A DNA stretch of 15,120 nt from the NCBI GenBank assembly GCA_021734725.1, contig JAIPIM010000058.1, positions 1 to 15,120 of the forward strand, given 5' to 3'. The position numbers were made by a program, and so were the translations under genes. A model generated the notes under the pieces. The model was not told where the DNA came from, did not search any database, and worked only from the letters and a program-made list of their open reading frames with translations. Shown here in pieces: positions 1 through 7,569 of the stretch (position 1 is the first letter of the stretch; each line of letters begins with the position of its first letter). The DNA is from Minisyncoccota bacterium (GTDB lineage: Bacteria > Verrucomicrobiota > Lentisphaeria > Oligosphaerales > MVZH01).

Positions 1-1
1 T

Positions 2-289
2 TTTGAAGACTTGGCCGTCGTCGCACCCCGACCAACACTTTTCGTATTGACTGCGGCGGACAGTATCCGGTCGAGTCCCTGGACACTGGTTCTGCTCGTC
101 GCGTCAACGCTCGTACTGGACGGTGTAGTGCATTACGCATTGCATCGCTGGGCTCCCCGTGCGTGGAGCCGCCTATGGGGCTGGGCACTGGCGGTCCTTC
201 TGATCGGCTGCATTGCGCTTGTGTATCTGGCGGTTCACGTTCCATTTGCTCAAGTGGTACAAAACGCATCAGTATACCGATCACGTTGA
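2..289 (+). CDS. 3' end of a membrane protein gene (partial, runs off left edge)
   Basis: The reading frame is open from the left edge and stops with TGA at 287-289, so only the C-terminal ~95 residues are visible; a TTG at 11 is probably not the true start. Two hydrophobic stretches are clear: one beginning WTLVLLVASTL and one beginning WALAVLLIGCIALVYL, joined by a basic, tryptophan-rich loop (HRWAPRAWSRLW). The end is short and polar (NASVYRSR). The pattern of a Pro-rich segment followed by a membrane helix, and a last helix containing HVPF, is loosely reminiscent of GspF/PilC inner-membrane proteins, but the domain that normally lies between those helices is absent, so this is a weak idea. 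A C-terminal piece of some other permease is equally possible. The 75-base gap to the next gene and shared strand allow one operon. No confident function. Confidence 0.55.
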   Translation, partial: FEDLAVVAPRPTLFVLTAADSIRSSPWTLVLLVASTLVLDGVVHYALHRWAPRAWSRLWGWALAVLLIGCIALVYLAVHVPFAQVVQNASVYRSR

Positions 290-364
290 GGCGGGAACCG
301 ACTGCAGCCCATTGGGATGGCTCGCATAGACCCGTTCGAAACTCCGGCATGGAGACGTGCACCC

Positions 365-1159
365 ATGAGATTTTTGTTCTGCATTTTGTTTTCCTTGGCA
401 ACAACCGTCGCCGCGCAGGAAACAGTACGCACGAACGATGTCACAACCCCTGATCAAGGGGATGACCGTTCCCCCCCGGACGCGCGCACAATTGTCGAGA
501 TAATCGACCAACTCTACCGTAGTGACTCCAGTTATTCTGAAGTGGCAATGGACATTGTAACACCGCACTGGGAACGGACACTGGAAATGAACGTTTGGAC
601 TGAGGGCACCGAAAAGACGTTTATCCGGATTCTGTCACCCCGCAAGGAACGTGGCATGGGCACGTTGCGCATCGGACGCGAAATGTGGAACTACCTGCCG
701 AAGGTCAATAAGGTGATCAAGATACCGCCGTCCATGATGATGAGCTCATGGATGGGCTCGGATTTCACCAACGATGACTTGGTCAAGGAATTTACGTTTG
801 CCGGCGACTACCATTTTTCGCTGGTTCAGCCGGAATATGCCCAAGACGGCGTGTTGTATATCGAGTGCCACCCTAAAGAAGGGCGCCCTATCATTTGGGG
901 AAAAGTGATGCTGGCGGTGCGGGAGGAGGATTATCTTCCGGTTTGGCAACGCTATTACGACGAAAAAGATAACGTCATGCGCGTGCTTGAATTCTCGGAC
1001 ATAAGAGCACTGGGTGGACGTCGGCTTCCGTCGGTTCTGACAATGATCCGGAAGACCGAAAAAGGGCACAAGACCGTACTGCATTACAAGGAACTGAAAT
1101 TCAATGTGGACGTGAGTGGCGACATTTTTACACTGCGCCATTTACGTTCGCGCTTGTGA
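365..1159 (+). CDS. LolA-like outer-membrane lipoprotein-sorting family protein (periplasmic)
   Basis: Probable secreted periplasmic carrier of the LolA-like family usually annotated 'outer membrane lipoprotein-sorting protein'. The ATG at 365 is preferred over the in-frame ATG at 317: GGAG lies at 351-354, and from 365 the protein opens with a typical signal peptide (MRFLFCILFSLATTVAAQ, cleavage near AAQ). The mature part is rich in beta-strand and carries the conserved block WNYLPKVNKVIKIPPS followed by SWMGSDFTNDDLV (about residues 108-140), a signature of this family. Members are thought to bind lipid or acyl chains in a half-barrel; the substrate here is unknown. The stop overlaps the next gene's GTG by 4 bases (GTGA), indicating translational coupling to the permease. 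A C7 run at 471-477 lies just after the signal peptide. Length (264 aa) fits the family. True LolA is less likely, given the distinctive conserved block. Confidence 0.85.
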   Translation: MRFLFCILFSLATTVAAQETVRTNDVTTPDQGDDRSPPDARTIVEIIDQLYRSDSSYSEVAMDIVTPHWERTLEMNVWTEGTEKTFIRILSPRKERGMGTLRIGREMWNYLPKVNKVIKIPPSMMMSSWMGSDFTNDDLVKEFTFAGDYHFSLVQPEYAQDGVLYIECHPKEGRPIIWGKVMLAVREEDYLPVWQRYYDEKDNVMRVLEFSDIRALGGRRLPSVLTMIRKTEKGHKTVLHYKELKFNVDVSGDIFTLRHLRSRL

Positions 1160-2385
1160 GTTGTATCGTGGTCATCCTGAAAATTGCATTTCGCAATATC
1201 TTCCGCCAGAAACGCCGTACCGTGCTGACAATGCTTACCATGGTGGGGGGATTCGTCCTGGCATCCGTGTCCATTGCCTGGTCCGACGGCACGTACAACG
1301 ACGTGATCAACACATTCACCCGCAATCGCCTGGGCCATATCCAAGTGCATTACGGGGACTACCTCGATCGCCCCACGCTTTACAAAACAATCGCAGCGGC
1401 TGATCAGGTGGGCGAAGCCATCGGCCAGGTTGAGGCCGTGGATGCCTGGACACCGCGCATTTATTCCGCCGGGCTGGCATCGGCAGAGGACGAAACCACG
1501 GCTGTCCATATGATCGGAATCCATACGGACCGTGAAGATCGAACAACTCGGTTTAACGATAAAATCGTGGATGGCCAACCCTTTTCCCCGGGTGATACGA
1601 ATGCAGTAATCGTCGGAAAAGGGCTGGCCCAGATTCTCGATACTTCCGTTGGAGATGACTTGGTCCTCCTCTCACAAGCTGCCGACGGATCCCTTGCCAA
1701 TGATCGATTCACGGTCCGCGGAATCGTGGATACCGGCGAAGCCATGAAGGACCGCTCGGACTTGTATATCCCCCTGGCGACGGCCCAGGAATTTCTTGTA
1801 CTGCAAGACCGTGTACACGAGATTGTGGTGACTGTCCAAACTCTGGGTCTGGTAGACCCCACAGTGACGGTGATCGAGCAACGACTGAGTAATGATACGT
1901 TGACTGTTTTGTCATGGAAGGAGTTTGCCAAGGATTTCTATGTCGCCATGCGGGCGGACCAACGCGGAATGTGGATCACACTTTTCGTGATCCTCCTGAT
2001 TGTTGCAGTGGGTGTATTGAACACCGTACTCATGGCGGTTCTCGAACGCCGGCGTGAATACGGCGTCTTGAAAGCGTTGGGCACTCGGCCTGGACAAATC
2101 TTTGGGCTGGTATCGTGGGAGATCGCCGCCATTGCCTTGGCGGCAGTCGCTGTCGGAACGATCGTGGCGCTGCTGAGTAATCATCTGCTTTCGTTTCACG
2201 GTATCCGGCTGCCCGATCCCATCAGCTACGGAGGGATGGAGTTTCAGGAAATGCGTACCGAACTGAATATCCGAAGCTTTGTGATACCAGCGGTGACCGT
2301 GCTCGCAACAGCCATGGCGTCCGCTTTGTGCCCGGCATGGATGGCTTTGCGGACCCGCGCGGCCATGGCGATGCGACTGCATTAA
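1156..2385 (+). CDS. ABC transporter permease, FtsX/MacB (LolC/E) type, first subunit
   Basis: Inner-membrane permease of the type VII ABC (MacB/LolCDE-like) exporter family. The start is GTG 1156 in a GTGA overlap with the upstream gene; a second GTG at 1168 is possible. Layout: short basic N-terminus with the typical IAFRNIFRQKRRT motif, TM1 about residues 22-41, a large periplasmic domain about 42-265, then three C-terminal helices at about 271-294, 315-340 and 375-398. Between the second and third helices sits the FtsX-family coupling segment (NTVLMAVLERRREYGVLKAL), which contacts the ATPase. Such proteins act mechanically, transmitting ATP hydrolysis to the periplasmic domain to lift lipoproteins or other substrates from the outer leaflet. 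Next to a second permease and a LolD-like ATPase it likely forms half of a heterodimer. At 409 aa it has the usual length and no visible damage. Confidence 0.9.
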   Translation: MSCIVVILKIAFRNIFRQKRRTVLTMLTMVGGFVLASVSIAWSDGTYNDVINTFTRNRLGHIQVHYGDYLDRPTLYKTIAAADQVGEAIGQVEAVDAWTPRIYSAGLASAEDETTAVHMIGIHTDREDRTTRFNDKIVDGQPFSPGDTNAVIVGKGLAQILDTSVGDDLVLLSQAADGSLANDRFTVRGIVDTGEAMKDRSDLYIPLATAQEFLVLQDRVHEIVVTVQTLGLVDPTVTVIEQRLSNDTLTVLSWKEFAKDFYVAMRADQRGMWITLFVILLIVAVGVLNTVLMAVLERRREYGVLKALGTRPGQIFGLVSWEIAAIALAAVAVGTIVALLSNHLLSFHGIRLPDPISYGGMEFQEMRTELNIRSFVIPAVTVLATAMASALCPAWMALRTRAAMAMRLH

Positions 2386-2456
2386 GCCGCATTACGATTA
2401 AGCTTAACAGCCATGAACCACGAACGCGGCGTCATATCCGCCTGCGAGACTGCATT

Positions 2457-3683
2457 ATGATAATGACCATAAAACTTGCCTGGCGAAACCTGTTTCGCAA
2501 CCATCGGCGCACGTTCATCGCCGGAAGCGCGATCGGTATTGGCTTGGCGGCAATGATTTTCATTGACGCACTCATTATCGGCATGGAAGAGAACATGGTG
2601 CGCACTGCCACTTCATCGTTTCTCGGACAGGCTCAGATTCATGCAGAGGGCTATCGAACGGAACGCGAGGTCGAAAGCACCATTAACGATGGGCAGGCAG
2701 TTTTTGAGGCGCTCTCACGCGATCCCCGAGTCAAAGCGTGTACCCCACGTGTCATGAGCCTGGCCATGGTAAGTTCCTCGGCAAACGTGCGGTCCTGCCA
2801 ACTGATCGGCGTTCGCCCCGATTCCGAACGAGCACTTTCCCAGATTGACGATACCATTCAGGAAGGCGCTTTTTTCGCATCCGACAAGTCGCTTGACGCA
2901 GTGCTTGGCGGGGCATTGGCGGAGATCCTGGAAGTGGAATTGGGAGACCGCCTGGTGGTAACGGCCTCCGAGGCGGAGACGGGCGACCTGGCACAGGCAC
3001 TCTTTCGCGTTTCGGGCATTTACCGGTTCGGATCACGTGAGATGGACACCGGCATGGTGTTCGTGCGTATCAAGAAAGCTCGCGAACTCCTGGGAATCGG
3101 CGACGGCATCCATGAAATCGCGCTGACGTTTGAGAATGCGACGATTGCTGAAACCCCAGCACATCCCTTCTGGGACGCTTATTCGGGCGACGGTAATGAA
3201 GCGGTCGGGTGGCCGGTACTTGTCCCGGAACTTAAGGCAGTCTTTCAATATTCACAACTGAGTCTGGTTATTATGGGCGGTATTCTATTTGCCGTGGTGG
3301 CCCTCGGCATCGTTAACACACTGTTTATGTCCATCTACGAACGCATGTTTGAGTTTGGCGTACTGCGCGCCATCGGAACTCGTCCCGTTCGACTCTGGGC
3401 GCTGATTGTGTGCGAAGCCGCTGCACTTGCGGTCCTGAGTGTGGTGTTGGGTACGATTCTTGGTGGCGTTGTTACTGGCATCATAGCCCGAACAGGTATT
3501 GATTACCGCGGTATCGAAATGGTAGGCGTCACACTGCGGGATCTGATTTATCCGGTGCTGACATTGAAGCAGTTTGTCGTTTATCCTTTCTGGGTCTTAG
3601 TACTGACAGTTCTGGTCGCTTTCTATCCCGCTGTCCACGCCGCACGCGTACCGGCCGCGGAAGCACTGCGCAAAAGTTTGTAA
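2457..3683 (+). CDS. ABC transporter permease, FtsX/MacB (LolC/E) type, second subunit
   Basis: Second FtsX/MacB-like permease, about 408 aa. The frame is open back to 2328, but homology to the family begins at MIMTIKLAWRNLFRNHRRTF, so ATG 2457 (or 2463) is taken as start; no strong ribosome-binding site is visible. TM1 covers roughly residues 20-42, then a periplasmic domain, then three C-terminal helices, with the coupling segment VNTLFMSIYERMFEFGVLRA between the first two. The periplasmic domain contains an extra aromatic/proline stretch (HPFWDAYSGD) and differs clearly from its neighbour, fitting a LolC/LolE-like heterodimer rather than a recent duplication. It lies 71 bases after the first permease; that gap holds a 10-base palindrome TTAAGCTTAA at 2398-2407. 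The ATPase follows after 12 bases. Substrate is not readable from the sequence. Confidence 0.9.
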   Translation: MIMTIKLAWRNLFRNHRRTFIAGSAIGIGLAAMIFIDALIIGMEENMVRTATSSFLGQAQIHAEGYRTEREVESTINDGQAVFEALSRDPRVKACTPRVMSLAMVSSSANVRSCQLIGVRPDSERALSQIDDTIQEGAFFASDKSLDAVLGGALAEILEVELGDRLVVTASEAETGDLAQALFRVSGIYRFGSREMDTGMVFVRIKKARELLGIGDGIHEIALTFENATIAETPAHPFWDAYSGDGNEAVGWPVLVPELKAVFQYSQLSLVIMGGILFAVVALGIVNTLFMSIYERMFEFGVLRAIGTRPVRLWALIVCEAAALAVLSVVLGTILGGVVTGIIARTGIDYRGIEMVGVTLRDLIYPVLTLKQFVVYPFWVLVLTVLVAFYPAVHAARVPAAEALRKSL

Positions 3684-3695
3684 GGCGATTCTATC

Positions 3696-4394
3696 ATGGC
3701 AAAAGCAAACACCGCCGTCATCCAGACCGAGGGATTGACCAAAGTCTATGGAGAAGACCGCATCGCTGTACATGCTCTCCGCGGCGTGGATTGGGTGGTT
3801 GAACCCGGCGAATTTACGGCGGTCGTCGGGCCGTCAGGTTCCGGAAAAACAACGTTATTGAACGTGGTGTCCGGGCTGGATACGCCAACATCGGGAAACG
3901 TGTGGCTTAAGGGGAACCCCCTCTCAGGCATGACTGGCCGGGCATTATCGGATTTCCGACGCGACCACATAGGCTTTGTCTTTCAGGCATACAACCTGAT
4001 CCCCGTACTCACAGCCGCGGAAAATGTTGAATATATTCTCCTCCTGCAAGGGGTCCCCGCGGAAGAACGTCAGCAAAGAGTCCATGAACTGCTTACCCAG
4101 GTCGGACTGGAAGGGATGACTGACCGGCGTCCCCCTGATTTGTCCGGCGGCCAACAGCAACGAGTGGCTATTGCACGGGCGATGGTCGCCAAACCCAGCC
4201 TTATCCTGGCCGACGAGCCGACGGCAAACTTGGATTCAGAGACGGGCTCCCAGTTGCTCAATATGATGCAGGCGCTTAATCAGGAGACTGGAATGACGTT
4301 TGTGTTCTCCACGCATGATCGAATGGTTATGGACTACGCGCGACGGTTGGTACGGCTCCACGATGGCCAAATAACCGGGGATGAACGGAAGTAA
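3696..4394 (+). CDS. ABC transporter ATP-binding protein, LolD/MacB type
   Basis: Cytoplasmic ATPase that powers the two preceding permeases. All nucleotide-binding motifs are present: Walker A GPSGSGKT (45-52), Q-loop Gln97 in FVFQAYNLIP, signature LSGGQQQRVAIARA (149-162), Walker B LILADE (169-174) with catalytic Glu174, D-loop around NLD, and switch His207 in STHD. The YNLIP and LTAAENV stretches are typical of the LolD/MacB/FtsE-like subgroup. Length (232 aa) is standard. ATG 3696 is preceded by AAGG at 3682-3685 with 10-base spacing, partly within the stop of the permease, so coupling is likely. The specific substrate cannot be assigned; calling it lolD itself would overreach because the surrounding LolA-like and barrel proteins are not the classical Lol partners. 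Confidence 0.95.
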   Translation: MAKANTAVIQTEGLTKVYGEDRIAVHALRGVDWVVEPGEFTAVVGPSGSGKTTLLNVVSGLDTPTSGNVWLKGNPLSGMTGRALSDFRRDHIGFVFQAYNLIPVLTAAENVEYILLLQGVPAEERQQRVHELLTQVGLEGMTDRRPPDLSGGQQQRVAIARAMVAKPSLILADEPTANLDSETGSQLLNMMQALNQETGMTFVFSTHDRMVMDYARRLVRLHDGQITGDERK

Positions 4395-4492
4395 TTGCAC
4401 ACAAAGAGGGCCTCCCGATCAGTTTTCGCTTGGTTTCACATTTCAGACCTCAGTCAGCGAACAAAAAAAAAGGCGGAAGCTTGATTACTGAT

Positions 4493-5719
4493 ATGAAACG
4501 GAGCTGGATCACGTGTTTACTTTTCGCGCCTCTGCTGTTCCTGTCAGCCTTCTGCACAGGGACCGAATCGCCGGCGGTACGAGGATATTTTAAAAACTAC
4601 TCACTCGGTCTGCACTCCCCCGCGGCTGACGAAAGAGAGACGGATTTCTGGGCGGTATCTAACCGCTTGCGCCTGCAAGTATCCTGGAATGTTCTTGAGG
4701 ACGTCTCTCTGTACGCTGCCTATGACATTTCTCCCGTTGTTCGGGATGCGGACTTCGGGATTGTCCGATCGCCTCTCGGCAAACTGGACAGTAACGCCTT
4801 CCGGATAACCGACATGGATCATGTAGTGTGGCCGGAAACTTCTCAAGGCGAAAGCATGCTGGTCCTGCATAATCTCGACCGGTTGTACGCTACGTGGTCG
4901 GCCGATCTTGCCGATGTGATGGTAGGCAGACAGTCCATCGCATGGGGCAGCGCGCGCATTGTAAATCCGACGGACGTCCTTGTGCCGTTTCGGTTCAACG
5001 AACTTGATCAGGAAGAACGCCCCGGCGTGGATGCAGTGCGCGTGCGACTTCCGCTTGGCGCTCTCAGCGAAATCGATGCAGGGTACGTGGCCGGCGAACA
5101 CCTTGACAGCCGCCGCGGTGCCTGGTTTGTTCGAGCCAAGGGGTATGCCTGGCAAACTGATGCATCGTTGTTGATTATGCGACTGCGGAACAGCTTTCTG
5201 GCGGGGATTGATTTGACACGTGCTCTCGGAGAAGCCGGGGGCTGGCTTGAAGCAGCTTATGTAATACCGGATGCATTCGGTGAGAGTGCCGGGACGGACG
5301 ATTCGGATTATCTGCGGGTTTCCGTTGGCATGGACAGACAATTGACCTCGGACACATACGGTTTTCTTGAGTACCATTTCAGCACGGCAGGAAAAACGGA
5401 CGCGGAAGCGTACGAGCATGTCGTCGATTCAGCAGCGTTTAACGAAGGTTCCGTTTACCTGCTGGGACGACACTATCTCGGGCTTGGACTGACACACCAG
5501 ATAACCCCTCTTATCACCCTGACGGCAAACGTTCTGACTAACTTGGGGGACCGTTCCCTGACGATTGCACCTGCCCTTGAGTACAACATTGCACCGGACG
5601 TTTACGTATCCGTAGGTGCGTCCGTGGGCGTCGGTCCGGGGCCGGAACGGGATGGTCTGGGATCGGAGTTCGGCACCTACCCCGATTATGCCTTCAGCGC
5701 GATTCGTGTCTATTTTTGA
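4493..5719 (+). CDS. Probable outer-membrane beta-barrel protein of the export cassette
   Basis: Secreted protein of about 409 aa. The frame is open from 4430, but ATG 4493 gives a clean signal peptide (MKRSWITCLLFAPLLFLSAF); GGCGGAAG at 4473-4480 is the likely ribosome-binding site, at loose spacing, and a TTG at 4481 is an alternative. The mature region shows many amphipathic strands alternating with turns rich in D, G and N, and the last residues end in a phenylalanine (AIRVYF), the C-terminal signal of BAM-inserted barrels. The segment around VGRQSIAWGSARIVNPTDV resembles DUF1302/alginate-export-like outer-membrane proteins, by eye only. It sits 98 bases after the ATPase on the same strand, so it is probably the outer-membrane component paired with the LolA-like protein and ABC exporter. 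A Cys lies near the signal-peptide end, but Phe precedes it, which does not fit a lipobox. Its stop overlaps the convergent glycosyltransferase stop by 10 bases. Confidence 0.75.
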   Translation: MKRSWITCLLFAPLLFLSAFCTGTESPAVRGYFKNYSLGLHSPAADERETDFWAVSNRLRLQVSWNVLEDVSLYAAYDISPVVRDADFGIVRSPLGKLDSNAFRITDMDHVVWPETSQGESMLVLHNLDRLYATWSADLADVMVGRQSIAWGSARIVNPTDVLVPFRFNELDQEERPGVDAVRVRLPLGALSEIDAGYVAGEHLDSRRGAWFVRAKGYAWQTDASLLIMRLRNSFLAGIDLTRALGEAGGWLEAAYVIPDAFGESAGTDDSDYLRVSVGMDRQLTSDTYGFLEYHFSTAGKTDAEAYEHVVDSAAFNEGSVYLLGRHYLGLGLTHQITPLITLTANVLTNLGDRSLTIAPALEYNIAPDVYVSVGASVGVGPGPERDGLGSEFGTYPDYAFSAIRVYF

Positions 5720-6819
5720 GTATGTTCGTCCGCCAGGATGCGCAGAAGATGGCTGGCATCGTTTTCTTTTTGGAGGGTTCGACCGGCCGTCAATGCATGC
5801 CCCCGATAGGCCGGGAAATCCCGGCGAATATTCTCGACTGCCGCCACTACGGTGGAGGGGGCCAAATCGTCGATTGACATACCGGCATCAAAACGTTCCA
5901 CGACTCGCGCCATCCACGTACCCGCCGTGGCCAGAATGGGGCTTCCGCTCGAAAACGCATCCAGGGTGACCCCGCTGATCCTGTCGGCGGCATAGTCGAT
6001 GGGATCGTACAACTGCAGACAAATCGCGCCCGCGAACAATCCCCGGTATTGCTGACTGTCCATCGTATCGGTGCGTAGGTCCAGAAACGGGTAGTCGACG
6101 TCGCTCAGCTTCTTCAGGGCTTGTTCAACCCCTGGTTCATGGATGCCTTTGTGAGGCGGCGATGCCTGAATTAGCACTGGCACGTCAGCCTGCCGGGCCG
6201 CAAGGTATTCCACCACCGACACAACCAGGGGGAATCCTTTGTCGACCCTTGCGGCGCCGGCATAAAGTATATGATGAAATGCAGACAACTCTGATTCGCC
6301 CGCCACTGAAGGTACGTATGGTGTGATCGGATACGGAACCGTCTGGGCGTCGGCAAAACCGCAAGACCGCAAAACCGAGCATACGCCCTCCGTCGGCGCC
6401 AAAGTATGTATGTGCGGCTGACGGTGTGCAAGTTTCCGCATCTGCGCACGCTTTCTTTCGTTCAGTTTGAGCCAGTGAAAAAGCAGATAGACTTTTCCTG
6501 GTGGAATACAGCCTTTCGCTGCCCAGTCAAGCATCATCACGTCTGTCCGCGAAGCTGTCATAACGTAGATACGTCCGGGTGAGCGCAGTAATCGTCGGTA
6601 TAACCAAAGCGTCTGGAATCGTTTTGACATCCGCCTGAAATACGGGTGGAGATCGATAGCCGAGGCACCGGCGAACAGGAGGGCGGCTTCTTCACCCGCC
6701 CAGACGTGGAGCGGAAGACCTAATTGGACGTTGGCCTCAGCCAAACTTCGAACATGGCTGAAACAATGCCCCGTTTCGTCCCGCAATGTAGGTTCAACAA
6801 TGTGTATGGGAGTGGTCAT
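5710..6819 (-). CDS. Glycosyltransferase, GT-B fold (GT4-like)
   Basis: Cytoplasmic or membrane-associated sugar transferase, 369 aa from the chosen start. ATG at 6819 is preferred over 6849: a GAGGG lies about 10 bases upstream, and the protein then begins MTTPIHIVEPTLRDETGH, a normal GT-B N-terminus. The second Rossmann half opens with ILYAGAARVDKGF, the usual 'new sugar-nucleotide domain' start, and the nucleotide-sugar site is seen as RISGVTLDAFSSGSPILAT, equivalent to the GT4 E-x7-E region although the first acidic residue is replaced. Donor and acceptor are unknown. It is the last gene of the - strand run after a GT2 and a broken epimerase, suggesting LPS-core, O-antigen or exopolysaccharide work. 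Its 3' end overlaps the barrel gene by 10 bases, so there is no room for a terminator between the convergent genes. Confidence 0.8.
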   Translation of the reverse strand: MTTPIHIVEPTLRDETGHCFSHVRSLAEANVQLGLPLHVWAGEEAALLFAGASAIDLHPYFRRMSKRFQTLWLYRRLLRSPGRIYVMTASRTDVMMLDWAAKGCIPPGKVYLLFHWLKLNERKRAQMRKLAHRQPHIHTLAPTEGVCSVLRSCGFADAQTVPYPITPYVPSVAGESELSAFHHILYAGAARVDKGFPLVVSVVEYLAARQADVPVLIQASPPHKGIHEPGVEQALKKLSDVDYPFLDLRTDTMDSQQYRGLFAGAICLQLYDPIDYAADRISGVTLDAFSSGSPILATAGTWMARVVERFDAGMSIDDLAPSTVVAAVENIRRDFPAYRGHALTAGRTLQKENDASHLLRILADEHTQK

Positions 6820-6947
6820 TTTCAGTGTGCCCTCAAGCGCACTGGGCAACTCTGGCAGTCCATTGTACTTACCCAGACCGTTACGCCGATGGTAGTGCCT
6901 CGAAACACAACTCCCGGAGAGGAGTCACCGGCGCTCCGCAACATGGG

Positions 6948-6964
6948 CGCGATACCTTTTCGCG
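6948..6964. other. Small inverted repeat downstream of the epimerase remnant
   Basis: CGCGA (6948-6952) and TCGCG (6960-6964) form a perfect 5-bp stem with a 7-base loop just after the stop of the epimerase remnant on the - strand. No U-tract follows on either strand, so it may be only a weak or 3'-end-stabilising hairpin. The rest of the 151-base gap (6820-6970) shows nothing else convincing apart from the ribosome-binding site of the downstream glycosyltransferase. Confidence 0.3.
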
Positions 6965-6970
6965 TGGCGT

Positions 6971-7519
6971 CTAACCCGATGGATATCGGACCGCCCGGTG
7001 GGCCTCCACCATTTCCGCCAGGCCATGGCGTAATGCCGCCTCGGGTTCGAAGCCTTCTGTCACGCGACGGAACTTGGTCATGTCGGCGCTCTTACGCTTG
7101 CATCCCTCTGGCTTGGAGGTGTCAAAGTACAGCGGCTTGTGGATATCGGAGACATCCATGAGTAAGTTCGCTAATTCAGCCATATTGGTTTCATGATCGT
7201 GCCCCACATTGACAGGGTCGGCGCAAGCATATTTCTCCGTGATCAGGGCCAGCCCGGCAGCCACATCTCGAGCATGGATGAAGCTGCGTGTCTGTGTCCC
7301 GCTGCCCCATACAACCAATGTCGGATCCGGAGACAGCAACCGTTCGATGATCGCGGGAATGACGTGGGATTTCTCGCCACGTCCTATATCCCGTGCTCCA
7401 TAGGCGTTAAAGGGACGGGCCACGGCAATCTGCATATCGAAGTGTTCATAGTAGTATGAGGCCAGCAGTTCCTGGTGACGTTTTGCCCAGCCATAGCCGG
7501 AATTGACGCGTTCCGGTTC
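6971..7519 (-). pseudogene. Truncated NAD-dependent sugar epimerase/reductase (GDP-fucose-synthase-like), N-terminal half missing
   Basis: The visible product is the C-terminal part of an extended short-chain dehydrogenase. Translation from 7519 downwards gives EPERVNSGYGWAKRHQELL, with the catalytic YxxxK (YGWAK), then VARPFNAYG, SHVIPAIIERLL, VWGSGTQTRSFIHARDVAAG and VNVGHDHET, the substrate-binding half of the GDP-L-fucose synthase/UDP-sugar epimerase group, ending at a natural-looking C-terminus. Directly upstream, in frame, is TGA (7520-7522), and within about 50 bases lies the stop of the preceding glycosyltransferase. The N-terminal Rossmann half with the GxxGxxG NAD site (about 110-140 residues in relatives) is therefore absent. 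The first ATG (7435) would start after the YxxxK, giving 154 aa without cofactor site or catalytic Tyr. This is best read as a gene remnant after deletion. An assembly deletion is the alternative. Confidence 0.8.
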
Positions 7520-7569
7520 TCATTCGTTTTGATAAAACTTTTGACAGCACCTGGCCTTCTTGGTTGACG

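Noticed and set aside
365..4394. Direct naming as lolA-lolC-lolE-lolD
   Set aside because: The LolA-like protein has the conserved SDFTNDD block of a distinct family, and a barrel gene replaces LolB, so substrate and pathway may differ from canonical Lol.
4493..4560. Lipoprotein signal peptide for the barrel-like protein
   Set aside because: The Cys near the end of the signal sequence is preceded by Phe, which does not fit a lipobox; an ordinary signal peptidase I site is more likely.
4601..5419. 272-aa antisense open frame opposite the barrel gene
   Set aside because: The + strand frame has a signal peptide, strand pattern and C-terminal Phe. The antisense translation has no recognisable domain and is a shadow of codon bias.
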